Assembly (NCBI GenBank): GCA_029204225.1 | Contig: MU832239.1 | Span: forward strand, 17,136 to 81,135 | Direction: 5' to 3' | Length of the DNA stretch: 64,000 nt | Source of the DNA: Diphasiastrum complanatum | Lineage: Eukaryota > Streptophyta > Lycopodiopsida > Lycopodiales > Lycopodiaceae | Part shown: positions 55,908 to 64,000 of the stretch, piece after piece | How positions within the stretch are numbered: the first letter of the stretch is position 1 | Layout of the letters: each line of letters begins with the position of its first letter | The notes under the pieces: generated by a model | What the model saw: only the letters and a program-made list of their open reading frames with translations | What the model was told of the DNA's origin: nothing | Database searches by the model: none | Position numbers and translations under genes: made by a program

Positions 55908-56690
55908 AAATGACAAATAGTGTAAGTAGTATTTCGCCACTGCAATCGAAAGCATGCTGGAAAAAGGTAATAAAATGGAGAGATAGTGGGCAACCACCAA
56001 ATAGAGATAAGAGGGGCCTGCAAAAGCAACGAAATAGAGAGAAGTAGCAAGTAGTGGAGTATATGGCTGGAAAATGGACAGTCAAGTAAGGAAGGTGAGT
56101 GCCAAAAAGAGAGGATTAGGTAGCCAGCAAGCAAAGCTAGAAATCAGTAGAAGGTGGAGACAATGCAAAGAGGGGTGTCTTGGAAAAGAGTACACACGGG
56201 TTCTCTACTTATAGCCTAGAGGAAGCCCTAAAAGGAAGCTTCCTGTGAGTAGGCCCCAACTGGGAGGGATAATAGTGCGCCCTCCAAGAAGGCCCCCACT
56301 CTCCAGTAACATGTCCAAATGTCCAAATAATGAATAATAAGGCCCAAGGCCAACCATATAGTCTAAGTGTCAATAATGAATAAAAAAGGGCCCAAGGCCT
56401 GCTTATGCATAAAGTAAAGTAAATGTACATGGACGTGGTGAATGTAATGAGTCGAGTCCATAACTTCATGGATCTTAATGATCACTCCAAAATGTGGATC
56501 TAACACCTATTTTGCTTGTGTGTTGATTTTATGGATTAGTTTGAAACTAGGGGGATGAATGCAAGTGCTAAAGATCATTTGTGATTGTGATAGCATGATT
56601 AACAAAAAGATAACAAGCATTCATCATCCAAAATAATCACACACATTAAAAGGAGGACGACCTTTGCAAGCAAAAGATAGGAAGGAGGAG
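55264..56690. other. No gene seen; A-rich stretch
   Basis: Purine-rich on the plus strand, giving long but low-complexity minus-strand frames (Phe runs) that I do not accept as genes. A run of about 26 A lies at 55877-55902. Confidence 0.5.

Positions 56691-56692
<2 letters not shown>

Positions 56693-56776
<84 letters not shown>
56693..56776 (+). repeat. (TC)n microsatellite
   Basis: About 42 TC units. Confidence 0.98.
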
Positions 56777-56780
<4 letters not shown>

Positions 56781-57825
56781 AAAAATGGTGGCTACAAAAT
56801 GGTGTCACATGCCCTTATATAGACATTCCTAGGTTTAGGGTTTTTGATTCCCCCAAAACCATGTGCCATAAGAACTTGACTTTACAGAGATTTGTAGAAC
56901 CAGATTTCATTTTTAACTACTTGGGTCCCTTTTCACTTTGGGCCCATTTGAGAGTGAATCTACCTCTAATTCTCGTGCCATAGGCTTGCGAGTACATTGC
57001 ACCTTCTACGGATGTTTGCCATTACATTTCATGTAGATTTAAGGATTTTGCCGACTTTGTGGGGTGAAATTTCATGCTTGAATACAATTTACGTCAAACT
57101 TAGTTAAAAAGTGAGTTTTCAGATTAGTTAGGCAATTTTTGTAAAAGAATTGATTTTGTAAAAAATTATGGTGAAAATAAAATTTCACATTTTTTAGTCT
57201 ATATTGGATAGAAATTGCATATCCCAATTACGCAAAGAACCAAAATTGTTTCATTTTTTGTTTCAAAATCTATTAGTTATTGATTGATCAAAACTGTCTT
57301 GAAAGATAAGATCTTTCTAAGTTCCAATTAGTCAAATTCTGAGGTCATGGTTAATTTCAGTTAGAAATCAAAGTTAATCTGATATACATTTTAAGTAAGC
57401 TTCAAATGTGATATTGTAACCAGTGTATAGTTAATTAGATTTATTGTATTTCGTTGTGACTAGGATGTGACCCATCATTGACTTATCAGTCAGAGCATTT
57501 TTTTCGTTGTCGGCTACTTGGGTTACCCGAGTAGCCACAATGATAGGAAATTAGCCTGTATAGTGGTTTTTGGTTTCGTCATGCTATACTCAAGGGCATG
57601 TCTCAAGTTTGTCAACACATTTGGCCATATTAAGCCTGACTGTAGTTTGGTAGGTGGTAGACTAGTTAAGTGACACTTTTTCCGACTCATGCAGCGTGGG
57701 GCCTTTGTGTTTTTTAGTAATACATTAACTTTTGATATGCCATCTATGAGAGCTTGAGAGGTGTGGCTATGGTGATTGTGAGATGTGATCTGCATATTGC
57801 ACTAGATCCTATCATAAATTTAACT
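56777..57825 (+). repeat. LTR-like region ending at a primer site
   Basis: No gene. The right end touches the primer site at 57826. It contains the hairpin GGCTACTTGGGTTACCCGAG... at 57512-57536 (11-pair stem with one G-T pair and a three-base loop). The LTR start was not located. Confidence 0.4.
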
Positions 57826-57837
57826 TGGTATCAGAGC
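57826..57837 (+). other. Primer binding site (initiator Met tRNA)
   Basis: TGGTATCAGAGC, exact. It is followed by GTAGGGTGTTGCAGG and a poorly readable internal region. Confidence 0.85.
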
Positions 57838-59716
57838 GTAGGGTGTTGCAGGTATGCACGATCCGGTGGAGCCATTGTCAACATCGTTCACCAGGAGAGC
57901 TAGCACCTAGAGTGTCTTAGAAGAGAGGACTCCATATGAGATATCGGTAGTTTAGATGGTAAGGGCGAAAAAGGTCTTTCGGTCTGAGCTTTGAAAAAGC
58001 GAATTCTTGGAAGAAATCTGAATTTTTTTTTCAAAACAGTGAGCTGCTTCGAAAAATTGCTGAGACAAAAGATTGGCTAGAGCTTCTTCAATAATTTACC
58101 AATTACTGAGAGGAGTGGATTGAAAAGTAGCGTAGAGTATTGGTAACTCTCGGACTAAGAGCATTTGACAATCCATTTATAATGGGAGGAGAAAGTGGCA
58201 GTTTCAAGAACTAGCTATATTGGCTTGGTTTTTGGGGAAAAAAAATGAAGTCACAGATCTTTCTCCATACTTGACAGAATTGGGCACTATAAAATGCCAC
58301 CCACCTTATTTCACAGAGGCCAAGCTAATCCCAGAAGGATGGAGGATCAAGTACTTTAGAAATCGATGGCCACAATGAAAGCCTTGGAGAGGATCGTGAG
58401 CTACAAGATCCAAGAGAACCATTGGATGATAGGTGAAGAGAGCCTGAAGGGCAAAACTGAAGAATTTTCATTAAAAATTTTCAATGGATATTCAATGAAG
58501 GGACCCAACATTTAAAATGAGTTATTATTTATAAAAAATCTTTGTTTGGAAGAAATAGTTTATCTTTGCTGAAGGAAAAATAGCAACGGGAGAAACGTGT
58601 TTCAAAGAGTTTTCATCACTATTCCAGTGAGAAGAGTGTGGTTGATCTACAGATGGGCTACATTCACTATTTGGGACAATTTTTCTTGTCAAACCTACTA
58701 CAAGGCGGTACAGTGAGGCATTATCACTTCAAAATCATAATTGCTTACTTTTGATAGGGTAATAGGGTGTTTGGGAGGTGATCATGGGCGTTAGAAGTGC
58801 ATGGTGGTGCTAGTTGGAAATTGTTGGGCAAGATAGCAAACTTGCATTGGATGAATTGTGTGTGGGACATGCTGGAGATGAAGAAAGGGTCAATGATCAC
58901 ACTTTGGAGACTCTTGGAGAGTGGTAAGTGTGATGATTTGTGAGTCTTGCAGTCGGTAAGTCATTTCAAATCAAGTCATTGTAGCTGTGAAGTAGCATAT
59001 TGGGTTTTTCATTGTCGAGATACACTTGAACCGTCCAATTTCGACAAGTCAAGTCAATTTGATGTATCAGTATTGCATCAAGGATGTAGATTCCAATGAT
59101 GAAAAAGTGTAGGTCGTTTGGTTTGGGCCATGGAAGATCTCACAAATTCACTTGGAGGGATATTGGCATGCACAATATATGGGGGCCTTGATGGTGGCTT
59201 TGGAGTTCACATCTTAGTGTATTCATCGAGAATGGTTTGGAATCTTTCATTGGAGTAGTTTTGGAGCTAGCTTGGGGAAATACAGGAAGGGCACTGAAGG
59301 GTAGATGCTTAGATGGATATTTGTGATTAGGGATGTTATTGAGATTGATAGCGATTAGACTACATGATGATTGGGTGATCAACAAGGGAACAACTATTTG
59401 TGATTGGACTTGAGTCATTAGATAGGACAAGACTTACATATGAGATTCATGATGGAATCAGGACATGTTGTTAGTTTTATCCATCATTATTTGGTAAGCA
59501 GAATGCAGCTTGTTTGGTTAGATCCAGTTGGAGTCTAGTTGTAGGACATGTGGACATATTCTTGGTGAGCTATCAACGGGTAATGGATCCACTTAGTGAT
59601 TAGATGTACGTGGTACATGTATTTGATGGAGCTATCCTACCCTCATATGCTATGGATCGTGGGTGATTTTATCATTATTATGGTTGGATCTAGTATGCAT
59701 TTTCTTCGTTTTGGTT
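57838..59716 (+). other. Degenerate internal region of an LTR element, no readable protein
   Basis: Short plus-strand peptides (SFTRRAST, SLGEDRELQDPREPLDD) hint at a former gag, but stops are too frequent for a family call. The right border is the LTR start at 59717. Confidence 0.35.
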
Positions 59717-60395
59717 TGTTGAAATTTCACAATTCTAGCTTGACCAATTTTGGTCACATGCATTGTAATTAACAAGACGTGGCATGCAAATAGATGCCAC
59801 ACGTGACAAATAGCATAGGAGGCTTTCCCCAAAAACTTCATTCCTCATATTACATTGTGATAGCATCTTTGAAATGAGGCCAAAGAGTGCTTAGATAGGC
59901 TAGAGAAATTCTAGGAGCAAAAATAGCATGTTTGTCATTGTTTTTGGACCTTGAGATCTTGACCCCAATTAGGCTAGATCCAATGAACTATTAGGTTATA
60001 TTTTAGGGTTAGGGTATGAATGCTTAGATCCAAGCTTGAAATGTATAAAGATGTGATGGGATCTCCATCAAAATATGAAAAAAAAATTGAGTTTTTCCAC
60101 TTCTATCAACATTGTCTTTGAGTGGTGAGTTGTAGTATTGATCTTTGAGTGTTCTTATGCATTTATGACATTTATTGAAAGATACTAAAGTGTTTTACAA
60201 GTCAGGGAAGCTTTTTGTACTTCTACTCTAAAGGTTTCATCAAATGTGCCTAAAGTGGATCTAAATGCCAAGATAAGCTACTTTTCATAGATAGTCTTAA
60301 TTCTAGCTTCTAGCATTGATCTAGATCATTCATTAGTGCATTCTCCATCACTTTTTAGGATTGATTGGGAATAATTTTGCTATAAAATTTTATCA
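59717..60395 (+). repeat. 5' LTR of a copia element related to the young one (679 bp)
   Basis: It starts TGTTGAAATTTCACAATTC and shares CACAATTCTAGCTTGAC and GACAAATAGCATAGGA with the LTR at 47085, at clearly lower identity. It ends TTTTATCA directly before the primer site. A TATA-like GTATAAAG lies near 60045. Confidence 0.85.
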
Positions 60396-60408
60396 TGGTA
60401 TCAGAGCC
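60396..60408 (+). other. Primer binding site (initiator Met tRNA)
   Basis: TGGTATCAGAGCC, exact, directly after the LTR. Confidence 0.9.
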
Positions 60409-60589
60409 TAATCAAAAGTGAGTTTTAGATTTGATTTTATCAAGCTTTGATCATATATTTGAGTAGTATATAGGCTTTGTCCTTGTTACTAGTTGCTAAT
60501 CTAGTGATTGTAGCTCCAAATTTGGTTTCATTTGAGTGAGAATAGATCAAAGGGACTTGTTTTATTGATTTATAGCTTCAGGAACCAAG

Positions 60590-61255
60590 ATTGAGCCATT
60601 TTGCATTCCAGAGGCATGGGAGACTCTTCAAAAGATCTATGAGTCCAAGAATACCTCAAGATTACTTTCCCTCAAGAATTAAGTTCTCCAATGCTTCCAA
60701 GGGAAGAGTGAGAGTGGACATCAATTTGTTTTGAGAGTGAAAAATTTGAACAAGAATCTTGCCTATGTTGGTGAACCTATTAAAGAGAGTGAGCTTGTGC
60801 AAATAGTTTTGAATGGATTATTTAGTGATTTTACTAACCTTGTCCAAAGCTATGCCATCATGGGAAACTTGCCCTACGCTTGAAGACCTTCAAAGTGTGT
60901 TCATGACCGAGGAGAGTAGGAAGGCTCATATCAAATCAAGGATGGAGAGGCTCTCCATCAATGATGGTGATGACAAGCCTTATTTCCAAGAGCAAAGGCA
61001 AAGAAAAGAGCAAGGGAGGAGCATTCAAAAAGGAGCAAGCAAAGGATGGAAATCAAGGAGGATCTACATCATCATCATCACAAGTCAAGCCCAAGAAGGA
61101 CAAATCAAAGATCAAGTGCTACTATTGTAGCAAGATGGGGCACTATGCCTTGGAATGCTTCAAGAGGAAGCAAGCTCAAAGTCAGGCCAACATTCGACAA
61201 GAGAAGGAAGAGAGTTCTCATGAGGACTCACTCATGATGTCAACTTTCTCATCAT
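60590..61255 (+). pseudogene. Truncated copia gag
   Basis: The N-terminal third is deleted. The frame enters at AWETLQKIYESKNTSRLL, passes a TAA (LSLKN-stop), and reads VLRVKNLNKNLAYVGEPIK and LVQIVLNGLF. A frame change near 60880 leads to TLEDLQSVFMTEESRKAH and MERLSINDGDD; another near 60985 leads to a Lys-rich part and the intact knuckle CYYCSKMGHYALEC. The homology ends near 61250 after SLMMSTFSSS, before protease. Confidence 0.88.
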
Positions 61256-61565
61256 CAAATCACCTGCTATTTCAATCTATTTCAAAACTAAACTTTTGAC
61301 TAAATCATTTTTCAATAATACCACACACAAACCATTTCTAATCTCTTCGGTGGACTGTACTCATTTCTATATTTTTGTGAGTATGAACTAATTTATAAGA
61401 TCCTGTTGGGCAACAGAACATTTAAGCTGCGATTATACTTAGCATAAATATTCTATTAGACTATTTTTGCATCTAGCAACCCATTACAATGGGGAGAGCT
61501 GTTTCGCAAATATTCCTCCTCTCTTCCTCCGTTCGCGTTCTCCATACTCCCTTGCCCCATCAGAT
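61256..61565 (+). repeat. LTR end of a further copia element
   Basis: No gene. The sequence runs up to a primer site and replaces the rest of the previous element, so it is read as the 3' part of another LTR. Confidence 0.45.
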
Positions 61566-61577
61566 TGGTATCAGAGC
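61566..61577 (+). other. Primer binding site (initiator Met tRNA)
   Basis: TGGTATCAGAGC, exact. Confidence 0.85.
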
Positions 61578-61639
61578 ATAGCTCAAATAAACCAAGAGAT
61601 TAAGTTTGTTCTATTTGTATTACTATTACCAATGTCTCA

Positions 61640-62480
61640 TGTTTGGTAGCTCTTCGCTTCAATCATCCGACAAAGCTAGATCATTGACAAGCTTCAATGG
61701 TTCTAACTCTACATATGGAAGTTCAACCTCCAGATGATGTTGATAGATAGAGATCTTTGGGATGTAGTAGAAGGTTTTGACCTGAAACCAGAAGATGGTG
61801 ATCAAGCAAAAAGTCTGGAAGATCAAAAATCAGAAAGCCTTAGCATGTATCACACTCAATCAAGGCCGACTCCCAAATATCCCATGTTACCAACATGCAT
61901 AAACCTCTAAGGATGCATTAGATTTGTTATCAAATCTCTATGAGACTTATGATGTAACCACTAGATTGCATCTTAGAAGAAAGTTCTTCACTCTTAGCAT
62001 GTCTGATTCTACTGCCATCCACTCTCTCACATCAATAGTTTCAATCTTTATGGGATCAGTTTATCAGCTGTAGGATGTGTTATTTAAGATGTTGATGCCA
62101 TTATGACCTTCGCTTTCTTCTCTTCCAAAGTTGTCTGAAACACTATGTGGTGATGATCTCCACCCAACCCAACTCACTCTTCAAAAGGTGATCGGTCATC
62201 TACTTCAAGAAGAAATGCGAGAAAAGTCCAACGGCCTATCCATCAAAGACAAATCCTTGGCCCTCCCCTATACACCAAGAAGAAAGACTATTCCAAGGGC
62301 TAGAATCAAGTGCAACAGCAACAACAGAGGCCCTCATACTCAAGCTGAGAATAGTGGATCGCGCAAGAAGCTTTCCTGTAGATAGTGTAAGAGAGCCCAA
62401 TCATGACATCAAATGAGTTTCGTATCCACATCTACCAACGAGGCAAAGAAGCATCAATAGTGGCAACTAGATTTCTCCAA
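61640..62480 (+). pseudogene. Copia gag remnant of another family
   Basis: KLDHxQASMVLTLHMEV-like start near 61680 (FNGSNSTY), then DALDLLSNLYETYDVTTRL, HLRRKFFTLSMSDST, and an open frame to 62385 with LHPTQLTLQKVIGHLLQEE. A knuckle remnant CR-stop-CKRAQS follows. Many stops. It differs from the gag group at 48580. Confidence 0.65.
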
Positions 62481-62859
62481 TGCGACAAAAATTCAAGGAG
62501 CAAGATAACACACCTATTAATGGCTTACAACAGTGGAACAAAGACCACGATAGCTAGTGGTGTTGGATTCATTCCCTCTACTCTCCTTAAATTCATTTTA
62601 ATCTACCTCCATTCATGCTACATATTTACAACGACGTCACGTAAGTCTGCATATTTACACGCAAATTCGCACAGATGAAGAAAGGTGAAAGAATTGCGAC
62701 ATTGTGTTTTTACACACGTTATGGTGACAGGCGAAAAGAGGACACTAACTTACAAAATGCCAACGGTGCCCTAAAAGCAAAGGCACCCTGTAAATCTAAT
62801 CCTAATCACAACATGCATTCATCTACGTAGTACACATGATAAAAGCAAGCTGCTGCTAT
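62481..62859. other. No gene; possible LTR start near 62560
   Basis: TGTTGGATTCATTCCC near 62560 resembles the LTR start at 32418. CAAAATGCCAACGGTGCCCTAAAAGC near 62755 carries the CGAAGGTGCC-type word seen at 20681 and 21740. Confidence 0.4.
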
Positions 62860-64000
62860 ATATACACTGAAGCACAATACAAATAGCACTTTACAACCAA
62901 GATTGACGACATAATTGGGTTCAACATGTTGAAGAACTTTCTGATGCTTGATCCTGGAAGCCGCTTTGGTAAGGAAGTCTGCGACCCATTTATATTAGTG
63001 GAGCAATATTGAAGGATCACTTGCCTTGAGAAAACTTTCCTCCCGAATGAAATGATACTGGATTTGTATGTGCCCTGGATTTGGTCATGAAATCTGGATT
63101 CACATGACAGTGAAATACAGCTCAAGTTTTCACACAGAAAGTGGTGGTAGCTTTAAACTGAGTGTGATGGAAGTCAATGAAAGTAACAACCTGATCTATA
63201 TAGCTTCTTTGAAACTTGGCATACTGCGATTGCACTCTGCTTTTGTTGAAAAAAGCGCAACTGATTTATGCTTCTTTGAGTTCCACACGAAATCGGTCCC
63301 CCTTGCAGATAAGAAAACAGAACCCGAAGGTAGATTTTTTGGTAGAGACTGTTCCCTCCCCACCAATCTGAGTTGGAGTAGCCTCGTAGGGACGAGTGAG
63401 TCGATAGCATTTTCCATCATAACATAAATGTGATCTAAACTTCCCCTGAATATATCTCATCACTCTCATTTCCAATGACGAGATCCTAGGATTAGGACAT
63501 GAACTGACTTAATGTGCTAACAATGTATGCTAAATCTGGTCTAAGTGCACAACATTGCATACATCAAAGATCCTATTAGTGAATGATGGGAGTACTGTCG
63601 CTATGTCGAGTACTTCACTATCAGAATTAGCACTAGTAGATTTAGCCAATACAATACTTGGATTCATTGGGGTATCAATTGGTTTGCAATCAAACATATG
63701 AAATTTTCTAAAATGCCTTTTAGATATGTCTACTGGCTAAGATAGAAATTCTTCTGAAGTCTATTTCTACTACTAATGTGAATGCCTAGCAAAGAATGGA
63801 CAACTCCTAATCAGTCTGTCAAATTCCTTTGACAGATCAGTCTTTGTAATGTGGAAGAAGAGAAGTGTCGTTAGACAAAATAAATGCATCATCTACATAA
63901 AGAGCTATGTGAATTGAATTGGCGTCTATATGCTTTGAATAATTATTATAGTTAGCTGAATTGTTTGCAAATCCCAATTGAATGAGATAAGAGTTAATTC
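62860..64000 (-). pseudogene. Copia RT-RNase H fragment, minus strand, running off the window
   Basis: On the minus strand, from the right edge: HVDDAFILSND (the RT active-site box, Asp-Asp kept), KEFDRLIRSC, then TPMNPSIVLAKS, MRVMRYIQGKF, GYSNSDWWGG and KKSTFGFCF, SKKHKSVALFSTKAE and SCISLSCESRFHDQ, ending PKRLPGSSIRKFFNMLN at about 62900. It is spread over three frames with stops. The N-terminal part lies beyond 64000. Confidence 0.88.

Noticed and set aside
55671-56134. Long minus-strand frames rich in Phe and Ser
   Set aside because: They are produced by an A-rich stretch including a run of about 26 A; no protein-like composition or motif.

Overview
The window looks like nuclear DNA from a land plant with a large, repeat-swollen genome. 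Everything recognisable is plant-type: Ty1/copia and Ty3/gypsy LTR retrotransposons with initiator-Met tRNA primer sites, long TG, GA and TC microsatellites, AT-rich spacers, and one intact LEA_2/NDR1-HIN1-like membrane protein gene. A gymnosperm would fit the density and age of the retrotransposon debris, but nothing here proves it. No rRNA, organelle, CRISPR or bacterial operon structure was seen.

Layout. 1-5.5 kb: copia fragments, then an uninterrupted 597-codon chimeric reading frame (3663-5456) joining gag-type zinc knuckles to two diverged copies of an unknown domain. 5.6-6.6 kb (minus): a divergent, nearly gap-free histone H3 homologue with an AT-hook-like tail and a long Ser/Pro-rich C-terminal extension, broken by one frameshift and two stops. 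7-12 kb: a recombinant gypsy element in which the RNase H tail and integrase zinc finger occur twice. 12.2-20.9 kb: remains of another plus-strand element with a coiled-coil protein, split by an old minus-strand copia insertion (13221-18099) whose reverse transcriptase region is replaced by unknown sequence. 21-33 kb: a copia leader, a minus-strand gag region bounded by a 631-bp direct duplication, and a copia element with an interrupted integrase. 33-42 kb: mostly anonymous DNA with copia and gypsy scraps. 42.4-43.7 kb: a gene-like minus-strand fragment and the LEA_2 gene. 47085-53244: a complete copia element whose two 682-bp LTRs look identical but whose coding region carries five lesions. 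53.4-64 kb: LTR debris, microsatellites and three more copia remnants.

Only the LEA_2 gene looks like a working cellular gene. The retroelements form layers: old nested copies with many C-to-T type lesions, and one recent insertion that was probably copied by proteins from another element. The two observations most worth following are the histone H3-like fusion and the recurring unknown domain that accompanies copia elements lacking a reverse transcriptase.
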